From: an uncultured Prevotella sp.
GTDB taxonomy: Bacteria > Bacteroidota > Bacteroidia > Bacteroidales > Bacteroidaceae
Length of the DNA: 52,250 nt
Assembly: GCA_945834405.1 (NCBI GenBank)
Contig: CAMAHD010000003.1
Span: forward strand, 1 to 52,250
Reading direction: 5' to 3'
The translations under genes were made by a program, and so were the position numbers. Below are positions 17,143 to 25,418 of this stretch, one piece after another. The notes beneath the pieces are model-generated. The model saw only the letters and a program-made list of their open reading frames with translations, ran no database searches and had not been told where the DNA came from. Within the stretch, counting starts at the first letter, position 1. The number at the start of each line of letters is the position of its first letter.

Positions 17143-20100
17143 TTAGAATCCAATGTTAATACTTGCAGTGAATTGCTTGGAGCGAGGAGTCTGAGAGTTG
17201 TCAGAAGCGACACCCCATCCCTTAGCGGAAACCTCAGGGTCTGTACCGCTATACTTTGTCCAGCAATAGAGATTGTCCATAGAGAAGTACAGGTCGACTT
17301 GGTTCAATCCCATACCCTTTACCCATTTCTTGGGCAGCTTATAAGCTATTTGGAGGTTCTGGAAACGTACGAAAGAGCCGTCCTCTACATAGCGGTCTGA
17401 ACCCTGCCAGTTGTAAGCTACGTTATACATGGCGCGAGGCATCGGAGTAACATCGCCATCCTTACGCCAGCGATAGTTAACGGTTGCACTCTGGTTGTAG
17501 GTGGTATACATTTTTTCAAGGTCCATACGGGCGAAATTGACAACCTTGTTGCCAAAACGATACATGAAACGTCCTTTCAAGGTCAAGTTGCCATACTTGA
17601 AGGTGAGGTTGAAACCTCCGTTTACCTTGGGCTGTGAGCTGCCTAAGTAAACAACGTCAAGCTGGTTGATCTGACCATCGTGGTTGATGTCTTCATAGAT
17701 AGCATCACCACCATTGAACTTGTAAGTGCTTGTTCCCTCGTTATAGTTGTAGGTCATGCGCTTGGGCTTTCCTGACTCCTTGTCCATCAGTACCATACCC
17801 TGTGCGTCTGTAGCTACTGGGGCAGTCTTGCCTTCTGCCAGCATTCCGTTTATCCATGCTTCATACTGGGCAGTGCTCAGGTTGTGCTGTTTGCTGTAGT
17901 TCTCCAGATATTCATAAGAGTATTGATAAACTCCTTTGTAACGGAATCCATAGATAGAACCCAGCGCATTGCCTATCTGTACACGCTGTACGTAGGTGCC
18001 TCGGCTACTGTAGTTCCACTTGGCATTGAGCGAATTGAGCACTGTCTCGTCCATGTCGGTCAGCTCATTGGCATTCTGTGCGATGTTAAAGCTGGCACTG
18101 ACAGAGAATTTGCCTTTCTTGATAAAGTCGCGGGCATTGAGGGTCAACTCCCATCCCTGGTTCTTCATCGAACCCACGTTAGCGTAGGAGAGCTGTGAGA
18201 AACCTGTCATCGTGGGAATGCTCAACTTCTCCATCAGCAGGTCGGTGGTCTTCTTATAATAGTAGTCGAAATCTACTTCAAACTTGTTGTTGAGCAGTCC
18301 AACATTAAAACCAAGGTTGATGGCTTCGGTCTTTTCTACGTTCAGGTCATCCAGTTTCATGCCGTCCAGAGATGCAACGGGAACCCATCCTACAGAAGGA
18401 CCGAACTGAGAACTGCTGGTATTGTAACTGTTGTAGAACAGGTAATCCTTACCTGGCTGCTTGCCTACGATACCCCAGCTGGCGCGCAGACCTAACATGG
18501 ACAACCATGACTGGGTCGGTGCCATGAATGCCTCTTCACTGATGTTGTAGCGCAGAGAAACACCGGGAGAGTGTACCCACTTGTTCTTCGGACCCAATCG
18601 TGAGGTTCCGTCCATACGGTAGGAGAAGCTGGCGATATAGCGTTCCTTATAAGAGATGAATCCGTTGAAAATCAGGTTCTGAGAGTTGAATTCCGAACTG
18701 CTGCTGGTCATGCTGTTTAGGTCGGCAGGTACGTTGGGGGCAGTCAGTCCATTGGGCAACTGACGCATGGTTACTGACTGACTGTTGTATTTCTCATTGC
18801 CCATCTCATATTGGGCCATCACCTGTCCGTTCCAGTTGTCGTTGCCAAACCAAGGAGTGTAGGTAAGAGACGTACGTCCGTTAATCTTGAAACGGTTAGA
18901 TTCTGTTGTCGTAGCCACATTGTAATTGGCATTGTCCCAAGAGTCTGTTGTAAGTGCTGCAGGACAATATGTAGGCGAGTTGTTCGCGTAGATGTCAAAA
19001 TATACTCGTCCGTTGAAGGTGAGTCGATGCTTGCCTTCCTCTATGCCCAGCAACTCGTATTTGATGTTGAAGTCGGGAGTCAGACGGTATACTTTCTCTC
19101 GGTTGGTAGCCAGGTTGGCGATGGCAACGGGGTTACCCAATGAGCGGATGTCGCGCAATTCATAAGACGAGTAGTTTCCGTTGGCGGGAGTATTCAGATA
19201 TTTATTGTCGCCAGAAGGATTCATGATGTAATATTCATCCGTGTTGTTGCCATAAGCATCCTGACGATAGACAGACATGTTTGGTGCCAACTTCTGGGCA
19301 ATACTGAGCAACTCATTTTTGTTGTATTTATAGTTCTTTTGGTTGTCAGTATAAGTGAGGGCGAAGTTGGTTGAGAAACGAATGCGCTCACTGACATTGA
19401 AGTCAAGTGCAAGACGAGTAGTAAAACGATCCAGCACCTGCTTGATGATGGTACCCGTCTGGTGGGTATAGCCGGCACTGATACGGAAGGTCGCTTTCTG
19501 ACCACCGCCTGACAGGTTGAGCGAGTAGTCATGCTTCTGACCGAACTGCGTAACCTCGTCCACCCAGTCGGTGTTGTTGTTCCAGTTCTCAGACTCAGCC
19601 CATCTGTCACCCAGATAGTTCAACTCATAGATGCCATTGGTGGCATTGGGTGCCTGGTTGGGATTGTAAAAGGCTTCTTTCATCAACATGGTGTAGTCGT
19701 CACCGTTCAGCAAGGTATAACCGTCGGGCTGCCAGGTGCCAGAGAACATGTATTTGAAGTTGACACGTGTTTTGCCTCGTGCGCCTCGTTTCGTTGTAAT
19801 CTTGATAACACCGTTTGAACCGTTGACACCCCAGATAGCCGTCGCAGCCGCGTCTTTCAAAACGGTGATGCTGGCAATATCCTCCACATTGACCGAAAGG
19901 AGCGATGCATATTGTTCTTCGCTTGCATTGGAAAAGTCGAAGTTTTCATCGGGGTTATCGAAAATCTGGTCGTCAACAACAATCAGAGGGTTAGAGTCTC
20001 CATTGATAGTGGTCACACCGCGCAAGCGCATTTGCGTACCAGCTCCCAGGTTACCAGAGTTGGACACGATATCCAAACCGGCAATCTCTCCCTGGAGAGC

Positions 20101-20547
20101 TTCGTCGGCAGAAGTAAAGGAAAGACCTTCTACAGACGACATGTCCATGGTTTGCTGCGAAACGGAAACCTCTTTCTTGGACATCATCAGACCGCCCGTG
20201 TTGCTACGCTTAGAGCGAACAGTCACCTCTCTGAGTTGGGTTGATTCTGGCTCTAACTTCACGTTGAAGACCGTCTTGTCACCGATGGTCATCACTTTTG
20301 TTTTGTCACCGACATATGAGAACTTCAATTTGTTTTTCGGACTTTTCACCTGCATGGAGAAATTTCCGTTGAAGTCTGTCTGTGAAGCTGAAACGATACG
20401 ATTGTTGGCGTCAACTTCCACTACGTTGGCCATCATCACAGGACCTTCGTTATCGCTCACCGTACCGGATATTCGCTTCGCCTGTGCCATCACCATCTGC
20501 GTAATCAGACAACAGATGGCGGCGAACAGAAATCTTTTTATTTTCAT
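17143..20547 (-). CDS. SusC/RagA family TonB-dependent transporter (SusC-1)
   Basis: The protein has 1134 aa. It has a signal peptide (cut near MVMAQA), a carboxypeptidase-regulatory-like domain (~24-100, KRISGTVSDNEGPVMMANVVEV), a linker REVTVRSKR, and a TonB plug with DSNPLIVVDDQIFDNP and DIASITVLKDAAATAIWGVNGSNGVIKITTKRG. A long outer-membrane beta-barrel follows, ending in QFTASINIGF. The plug signature reads AIWGVNGSNG instead of the common AIYGSRGANG, a variation known among SusC proteins that I note because SusC-2 keeps the standard form. It transports glycan oligomers with SusD-1. It lies 29 bases after the large FAS1 lipoprotein gene, in the same operon. Confidence 0.95.
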   Translation of the reverse strand: MKIKRFLFAAICCLITQMVMAQAKRISGTVSDNEGPVMMANVVEVDANNRIVSASQTDFNGNFSMQVKSPKNKLKFSYVGDKTKVMTIGDKTVFNVKLEPESTQLREVTVRSKRSNTGGLMMSKKEVSVSQQTMDMSSVEGLSFTSADEALQGEIAGLDIVSNSGNLGAGTQMRLRGVTTINGDSNPLIVVDDQIFDNPDENFDFSNASEEQYASLLSVNVEDIASITVLKDAAATAIWGVNGSNGVIKITTKRGARGKTRVNFKYMFSGTWQPDGYTLLNGDDYTMLMKEAFYNPNQAPNATNGIYELNYLGDRWAESENWNNNTDWVDEVTQFGQKHDYSLNLSGGGQKATFRISAGYTHQTGTIIKQVLDRFTTRLALDFNVSERIRFSTNFALTYTDNQKNYKYNKNELLSIAQKLAPNMSVYRQDAYGNNTDEYYIMNPSGDNKYLNTPANGNYSSYELRDIRSLGNPVAIANLATNREKVYRLTPDFNIKYELLGIEEGKHRLTFNGRVYFDIYANNSPTYCPAALTTDSWDNANYNVATTTESNRFKINGRTSLTYTPWFGNDNWNGQVMAQYEMGNEKYNSQSVTMRQLPNGLTAPNVPADLNSMTSSSSEFNSQNLIFNGFISYKERYIASFSYRMDGTSRLGPKNKWVHSPGVSLRYNISEEAFMAPTQSWLSMLGLRASWGIVGKQPGKDYLFYNSYNTSSSQFGPSVGWVPVASLDGMKLDDLNVEKTEAINLGFNVGLLNNKFEVDFDYYYKKTTDLLMEKLSIPTMTGFSQLSYANVGSMKNQGWELTLNARDFIKKGKFSVSASFNIAQNANELTDMDETVLNSLNAKWNYSSRGTYVQRVQIGNALGSIYGFRYKGVYQYSYEYLENYSKQHNLSTAQYEAWINGMLAEGKTAPVATDAQGMVLMDKESGKPKRMTYNYNEGTSTYKFNGGDAIYEDINHDGQINQLDVVYLGSSQPKVNGGFNLTFKYGNLTLKGRFMYRFGNKVVNFARMDLEKMYTTYNQSATVNYRWRKDGDVTPMPRAMYNVAYNWQGSDRYVEDGSFVRFQNLQIAYKLPKKWVKGMGLNQVDLYFSMDNLYCWTKYSGTDPEVSAKGWGVASDNSQTPRSKQFTASINIGF

Positions 20548-20576
20548 AAAACTACAGTTTTGAAATGTTTACTATT

Positions 20577-23360
20577 TTACTCCACATCATATCTGTCCGC
20601 ACCTTCATTCCAGTTCATCGCATCTGTCAGCTCGTGGATGACGCAGAAGGATGATGTCTTGATGGATGTAGCGTTGCTTGCTGCATTGCCATTGAACCAG
20701 AAGTCGCGTGCCATCTGATTGGAGAGATATTGATTGTTCTTCGCATCTATTGTATGTGTCTTGCCGCTGTTGTCGGTCAGTAAAAGCTTGCCGTTACCGC
20801 CAGAAATCTGGTTGGTTATGGACACACCAATCTCGTCGGTGAGGAAGGTGTTATACTTTCCGCTGGCTACAATGTTGTCCGCATAGATGGAAACACTCTG
20901 GAAATGATAACGGACGAATTTGCGGATGATGTCAATCTTCCTGAGCATGTCTGCCTTGCCATTCTTCAGGTCTGGGTCATTTTCATCCAGTTCTTGCAAC
21001 AGACTGAATTGGCTGTCCAGATCCTCTGCCTTAGGAAGTCCCTTGGCATAGGCTGCCTTCATGGCATCATTGTTGGGCGCAAAAAGGGTGTAGTTGTATG
21101 TGTTGAACATCTTGACGTTCATGTCTAAACAGGCATCAGCAATGGCATTGCTACCTGTGCCATAGGTGTTGGTAAAGACAATGTAACGGTCCTGTGGACT
21201 TACGCCGAATTCGTTAGGACTATCACTGATGCCCAGCCAGTTCATCAGCTCGTTGCTACCCGTCAGCCATACACAAAGGTCAAAGAACTCGGAGAAACGC
21301 TGGTTGGTTTCCAGGGTCTTGTATACGCTGTTACGTGGACCTTCTATGACATGGTCAAGACGGAAGGCAACACCATTGTCTTCTGCGAATACTTCCTTGA
21401 TGACCGAAGGTGCCTGGTTGTTGTCAATTTGTGCTCCGCTGACAACCTTTCCGCCAATAGAGGCTTTGTCAATTTTTATAGTACCGCCATTCTTGGTCTT
21501 GTAGTAATTGTTTAATCCAAAGGTTTCGCCTGCATCCAACACAACCGTGTGGTAATTAAGAATGTCATTGATCTGTGATTGCAATGAATTGACGTTGGAA
21601 ACTTCAGAAACAAATTCACCTACGCTATTGGTTGTCGTATTGTACTTATAACGTTGCGCATTGAATTCATAGCGTTTGTTCCTCTCATTATAGACGTATG
21701 AGAAACGAATGGCTTCTGGTTCTACGCGACCTAAAGTAGCTGGGTCGACATAAAGATATTTGGCAAAAGCTGAGTCTTCTGGAATGAAGAAGGCATAGTT
21801 GGCTTGCATGGCAAGAAGATAGTACTTGAAGTCGCTACCTGCACCAGAGCTGGGCTGTTCTACCATCCACTTCATTACCTGAAGGTCTTCGTACCAAGAT
21901 GCAGGTGCAAAGACAGAACTGAACTCATCGGGAGCTCTCAGGCGGTCAATCTTGTAGATGACACCATTATTCGCAATCCTCACATCATACTTGTCGTCCT
22001 TCTTGGTCAAGTCGTTCAAGGTGATATTCAAGAATTCACCGCCGTCGCTTGTCAGCATGCTGAACTTGCTGGGTACAGATGCAGAGAATGATGACATCTG
22101 AAGGTTACGGATAATCTTGGAAATAACGTCGGGACGCTTGGCAAAAAGGGAATCCAGATTGTCCGTAAGATTTTCTTCTGTATTCTCTTTCTTTCCGTAG
22201 ATAGTCATGAAGAACGAGCCGGCACCTCCTGGCAAGAAATATTTTTTGACTGCATCGTCAGTGGGGACGAACATGGCAGCAATATCTGCGATGGAGTTGT
22301 CGGTGAGACCCGTACTTTTCATCTGATAGGTATTCCATCCCGGGTCATACTTCAGAGTAGCGTCTACACGCTGGTTGTCGGGGTCGTTAGACAATTGTGT
22401 CAGCTGGGAGTTGTCCGAGAAATATCTCTTCTGGAAGATGGAATCTATGAGTGGTTTGCCATACTGGATAGCAGCTGCATTGTAGGTGTTGGTCGTTGCT
22501 GCATCATAGTAAGGAGCACTGAAATAATCCAGCATACGGCTGTACAGTTTCGTGTTACTGCCGTTGGCAATCTCCTGTGCCAGGTTGCCTGGAGGCAACA
22601 GGACGTCTTCCAACTGGTGAATATAACCATTCTGACAGGTCTTGCCATCACTGTATTCTCCTTTGGTGATGATTTTGTTATTGTAGACATACGCTGCGCC
22701 GTCAGTGTAGGGCTGGCCGGTAAGTATTTCGAAGTCGCTGCCTTCACCTAATGTCGAGATGTCGTTGTTGACAAGATATTCGCGCGTCAGATGAACCATC
22801 ATAGGTGTCGTGTTGTCACAGACAAGATCGATACCGTCTTTGTGCTTGGTCCAATACTTGTTGCTCTTAGGCATGTCAGCCAAAGAGTAAATATGCGTAA
22901 TGGCATCTGTCGCACTGATGGCTGTCTGGTGTTTGATGGCATATCCACGAAGGATGCCGTCGGTACCGTTGGTGTTGGATAACATACTGACAAGCATGGC
23001 ATTGTCAATCATTGACGAGTAGAGTAGCAATTTCTTTTGCGACTCAGTGAGCTGGTCGTAAGACGTCACTCCCCATTCGTTGTTTTTGAAAAAGCGGTCG
23101 AAGGCTTCGTCGTTAGCAGGGAAGATAGTCTTGCTACCTGTTCTGTTAAGCGTTTCCGCGTACCCCAAATCATCCACCAAACGCAGGTAGGTGTTGAACG
23201 TACCTGTCAATGCGTTCTGATTGGGATTCTTCAATTCCGCATAAATGCTTTCTCCCAACCACTCAGGTTTGGAGTCAGCATCCACTTCCTCGTTCTTGTC
23301 AATACAGGAGGTTGTAAGTCCTGTTAATACAAGAGAGATACAGAAAAAGAGTTTCTTCAT
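20577..23360 (-). CDS. Large multi-fasciclin (FAS1) surface lipoprotein, 927 aa, first gene of the operon
   Basis: The lipoprotein signal ends at LTTSC (Cys19) and is followed by IDKNEEVDAD, acidic residues expected for surface exposure. I read about four FAS1-type modules in series: ~45-235 (TFNTYLRLVDDLGYAETLN ... KTIFPANDEAFDRFF), ~270-485 (KLYSRMLDYFSAPYY ... FVPTDDAVKKYFL ... NGVIYKIDRL), ~490-690 (LQVMKWMVEQPSS ... YAFFIPEDSAFAKYL ... VAFRLDHVIEG) and ~695-927 (FSEFFDLCVWLTGS ... YTLFAPNNDAMKAAY). Each shows the H1/H2-like block with a (F/L)xPxxxA(F/M) pattern. No enzyme motif is seen. A clear promoter precedes it, so it is probably the most highly expressed gene of the locus. Inferred role: an extended surface binding or scaffolding protein feeding SusC-1/SusD-1. 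The exact number of modules needs structure prediction. Confidence 0.85.
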   Translation of the reverse strand: MKKLFFCISLVLTGLTTSCIDKNEEVDADSKPEWLGESIYAELKNPNQNALTGTFNTYLRLVDDLGYAETLNRTGSKTIFPANDEAFDRFFKNNEWGVTSYDQLTESQKKLLLYSSMIDNAMLVSMLSNTNGTDGILRGYAIKHQTAISATDAITHIYSLADMPKSNKYWTKHKDGIDLVCDNTTPMMVHLTREYLVNNDISTLGEGSDFEILTGQPYTDGAAYVYNNKIITKGEYSDGKTCQNGYIHQLEDVLLPPGNLAQEIANGSNTKLYSRMLDYFSAPYYDAATTNTYNAAAIQYGKPLIDSIFQKRYFSDNSQLTQLSNDPDNQRVDATLKYDPGWNTYQMKSTGLTDNSIADIAAMFVPTDDAVKKYFLPGGAGSFFMTIYGKKENTEENLTDNLDSLFAKRPDVISKIIRNLQMSSFSASVPSKFSMLTSDGGEFLNITLNDLTKKDDKYDVRIANNGVIYKIDRLRAPDEFSSVFAPASWYEDLQVMKWMVEQPSSGAGSDFKYYLLAMQANYAFFIPEDSAFAKYLYVDPATLGRVEPEAIRFSYVYNERNKRYEFNAQRYKYNTTTNSVGEFVSEVSNVNSLQSQINDILNYHTVVLDAGETFGLNNYYKTKNGGTIKIDKASIGGKVVSGAQIDNNQAPSVIKEVFAEDNGVAFRLDHVIEGPRNSVYKTLETNQRFSEFFDLCVWLTGSNELMNWLGISDSPNEFGVSPQDRYIVFTNTYGTGSNAIADACLDMNVKMFNTYNYTLFAPNNDAMKAAYAKGLPKAEDLDSQFSLLQELDENDPDLKNGKADMLRKIDIIRKFVRYHFQSVSIYADNIVASGKYNTFLTDEIGVSITNQISGGNGKLLLTDNSGKTHTIDAKNNQYLSNQMARDFWFNGNAASNATSIKTSSFCVIHELTDAMNWNEGADRYDVE

Positions 23361-23419
23361 AAGTAGTCAATATAATAGTTTTTTAATAGGCAGTGATTGT
23401 AGTTTTAGCAATAATTACG

Positions 23420-23451
23420 CAAAGTAACACATTTTTTTTTAAATAAACAAA
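23420..23451 (-). promoter_or_regulatory. Promoter of the FAS1-SusCD operon
   Basis: On the minus strand a TTTG -33 element (23448-23451) and TTACTTTG -7 element (23420-23427) are separated by exactly 20 bases, close to the Bacteroidota TTTG-N(19-21)-TAnnTTTG consensus. Predicted transcription would begin near 23412, giving a ~50-base leader before the ATG at 23360. No operator sequence is obvious. Confidence 0.75.
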
Positions 23452-23566
23452 AAAATCGCAAGTTATTATCTATTATTATAGACAATTTCCCAATAATTAC
23501 AGAAGAAATGAGAGGATAGGCACTCGAAAATCTTCGGTCTGTACGAATGTACGAGGTAGCCGGATT

Positions 23567-23610
23567 TGCAGGTACGGGGTACCTACAATTGCAGGTACCC
23601 CGTACCTGCA
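23567..23610. repeat. 18-bp perfect inverted repeat (ggtacc-rich hairpin)
   Basis: The arms tgcaggtacggggtacct and aggtaccccgtacctgca are exact reverse complements with an 8-base loop. Each arm itself contains a ggtac/gtacc pattern. It lies ~140 bases upstream of the SusCD operon promoter. No T tract follows on either strand, so it does not look like a normal intrinsic terminator. Confidence 0.85.
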
Positions 23611-23693
23611 ATCTGCCAGTTCTTTAAACAGCCTTCATTCCCTGACTTACATTCCTTGCTCATGTTGAAGGGAATGCTGTTCATGTTCAACAG

Positions 23694-23733
23694 GGTCATT
23701 AGGTCATTTGGTCATTAGGTCATTTGGTCATTA
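23694..23733 (+). repeat. Five tandem copies of an 8-bp repeat, ggtcatt(a/t)
   Basis: The units are ggtcatta, ggtcattt, ggtcatta, ggtcattt, ggtcatta, without gaps. An array of the same unit in the opposite orientation and of the same copy number lies at 24063-24102. Confidence 0.9.
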
Positions 23734-24062
23734 AGATTATTTCATCCTCAAATGGACGTTTTTAAAGAAAGAAAATATAAATTTTCTCGACTTTCGAAAG
23801 TAAAGGTGTCTGTTGGAAGTTAAGGTATTCAGCCAAATGCTATGGCGCTTATATCCAATGCTCAACACTAATGGCTTTTTCGCTACACTCAAGGGAACTT
23901 CTCTTAGCGACCGAAGGGCGTGATAACACCTTAACTGCCAAAAGCTTGAGTACATGCGACCATTGAAAGAATATATCATATTTGTATGTAAACACTTGCG
24001 GATTCGCAAAAGTGGGGGTGCGTTACTATCAATGAGAAATCTGAGAAACATTGCATTTCTCT
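23734..24062. mobile_element. ~330-bp segment bounded by inverted repeat arrays, nature unknown
   Basis: The segment is enclosed by the two inverted 8-bp arrays, whose inner edges share ggtcattaaga read inward from both ends. Inside are small palindromes (ctttcgaaag; ttgcggattcgcaa). A 28-codon plus ORF (23837-23923) and a 111-codon minus ORF (23737-24072) are open, but neither shows a recognisable domain, and the minus ORF runs into the repeat. It may be a non-autonomous mobile or intergenic repeat element, or a structured RNA locus. The type assigned is a guess. Confidence 0.3.
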
Positions 24063-24102
24063 TAATGACCAAATGACCAAATGACCAAATGACCAGATGA
24101 CC
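24063..24102 (-). repeat. Five tandem copies of the 8-bp repeat, inverted relative to 23694
   Basis: On the plus strand the units read taatgacc, aaatgacc (x3) and agatgacc, the reverse complement of the ggtcatt(a/t) array 330 bases to the left. Copy number (five) and length (40 bases) are the same. Confidence 0.9.
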
Positions 24103-24257
24103 AACCTTTCAATCAAATTCTTTCACCCTTTCGTTCATTTTTGTTAAAATATGCTATTTCCTTCACTTTTCATACACTCCGGTTCACGCTCGTTCAAAGG
24201 TTCCCTCTGTTCCCTCGACGTTCGTTTGTAAATTTTTTACTATTTTTACTCTTATGA

Positions 24258-24289
24258 TTTGCTTTTTTGCTCTTTTTTTCATACTTTTG
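24258..24289 (+). promoter_or_regulatory. Promoter of the M20 metallohydrolase gene
   Basis: A TTTG -33 element (24258-24261) and TACTTTTG -7 element (24282-24289) are separated by 20 bases, a full match to the Bacteroidota consensus. The ATG at 24325 is about 35 bases downstream of the -7 box. Confidence 0.8.
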
Positions 24290-24324
24290 TTTTCTCATAT
24301 TTTCCTCTTAATATATAGAATCGA

Positions 24325-25371
24325 ATGATGGATAAGATGGATGCCGTTAATTTATTGAAAGAACTCATTGCTGTTCCCTCTGTCAGCAGGGATGAGACTC
24401 TTGCTGCAGATTTGTTGCAACAGAGAATGACTGAATGGGGGTTGAATCCATGCAGAAAGGGAAATAACCTTTACTCGCTTGACCCCCAGTATGACGAGAG
24501 ACGTCCCACCGTTTTGCTGAATGCGCATATCGATACCGTTAAACCAGCCGCATCTTGGACAATGAATCCTTTTGAGCCATTGGTCAAGGGAGATTATCTG
24601 TTTGGATTGGGGAGTAATGATTGCGGCGGAGGTCTGGTTGCTCTTCTCCACGTATATCGGACACTCATTTCTCGCGCGCGTACATATAATTATATATATT
24701 TAGCGTCTGCCGAAGAGGAGGTGGGCGGCAGCAATGGCATCAGCTGTGTCTTGCCTTCATTGCCTCATGTTGACGTGGCTGTCGTTGGAGAACCTACAGG
24801 TATGCAACCGGCAGTGGCTGAGAGAGGGTTGATGGTGGTGGATGGTATCGCCCATGGACGTTCGGGACATGCGGCACGCCAAGAGGGCGTGAATGCTATC
24901 ACCGAGGCTCTCGACGATTTGGTATGGTTGAGAGACTTCCGTTTCGAGAAAACAAGCGAGTTGCTGGGGGAAACCAAGATGAGTGTGACGGTGATACAGG
25001 CAGGTACTCAGCATAACGTGATACCTGACGAATGTCATTTCGTGATAGATGTGCGTACTAATGAGTGTTATACCAATGAGGAAGTCTTCCAGGTGATAGA
25101 TGCGCATACCAAGAGTGAGATGAAGGCACGCTCTTTCCGCCTCGGTTCGTCCGCTATTTCTCTTACACACCCTTTGGTAAAACGTTGTGTAGAGTTGGGT
25201 ATGAAGCCTTTTGGGTCTCCTACTTTGTCTGATCAGGCATTGATGCCTTTCCCCTCCATGAAGTTAGGCCCCGGTGACTCGGCACGCTCGCATACTGCTG
25301 ACGAGTATATCCGTATCAGTGAGATAGAAAAGGCAATTGACCTTTATCTCCTTTTGTTTGAACATTTCTGA
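24325..25371 (+). CDS. M20 family metallohydrolase (ArgE/DapE-like deacylase)
   Basis: The protein has 348 aa, is cytoplasmic (no signal peptide) and belongs to the M20 zinc-dependent amidohydrolases. Metal and catalytic positions are visible: NAHIDTV (His68, Asp70), GSNDCGGG (Asp99), ASAEEEVGG (Glu130/131), VGEPTGM (Glu156) and SHTADEY near 329. The inserted dimerisation domain contains the GRSGHAAR motif. The length and LGSNDCGGG pattern fit the short Bacteroidota N-acetyl- or N-succinyl-ornithine deacetylase of arginine synthesis, but no other arginine gene is nearby, so the substrate is inferred only. It is transcribed alone from its own promoter and converges with the envC-like gene. Confidence 0.85.
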   Translation: MMDKMDAVNLLKELIAVPSVSRDETLAADLLQQRMTEWGLNPCRKGNNLYSLDPQYDERRPTVLLNAHIDTVKPAASWTMNPFEPLVKGDYLFGLGSNDCGGGLVALLHVYRTLISRARTYNYIYLASAEEEVGGSNGISCVLPSLPHVDVAVVGEPTGMQPAVAERGLMVVDGIAHGRSGHAARQEGVNAITEALDDLVWLRDFRFEKTSELLGETKMSVTVIQAGTQHNVIPDECHFVIDVRTNECYTNEEVFQVIDAHTKSEMKARSFRLGSSAISLTHPLVKRCVELGMKPFGSPTLSDQALMPFPSMKLGPGDSARSHTADEYIRISEIEKAIDLYLLLFEHF

Positions 25372-25386
25372 AGGTGTTGAATGATG

Positions 25387-25418
25387 AAGTATGGGGGCTT
25401 ATCTGCCCAGCCATACTT
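25387..25418. terminator. Hairpin between convergent M20 and EnvC-like genes
   Basis: The stem aagtatgg-gggc / gccc-(ag)-ccatactt is 12 bp with a 2-base bulge and a 6-base loop. It overlaps the last codons of the EnvC-like gene and lies 16 bases past the M20 stop. No clear T run follows on either strand, so function as a bidirectional terminator is only likely from position. Confidence 0.45.

Larger units (their letters stand above)
23361..24324. other. Gene-poor region with repeats and divergent promoters
   Basis: These 964 bases hold the SusCD operon promoter on the left, an 18-bp perfect hairpin, two inverted arrays of an 8-bp repeat around a ~330-bp segment, and the M20 gene promoter on the right. 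Short ORFs in the track here (68 and 111 aa) have no supporting features such as signal peptides or recognised domains. Confidence 0.7.

Noticed and set aside
19736-20563. 275-aa plus-strand ORF
   Set aside because: Although long, it is exactly antisense to the N-terminal and plug region of SusC-1 and shows no independent features.
23737-24072. 111-aa minus-strand ORF in the repeat-bounded segment
   Set aside because: It starts in the repeat array, is rich in Arg/Leu/Ser without a domain or signal peptide, and has no promoter. I treat it as a non-coding repeat segment.
23694-24102. CRISPR array
   Set aside because: The 8-bp units are contiguous with no spacers, and no cas genes are nearby.
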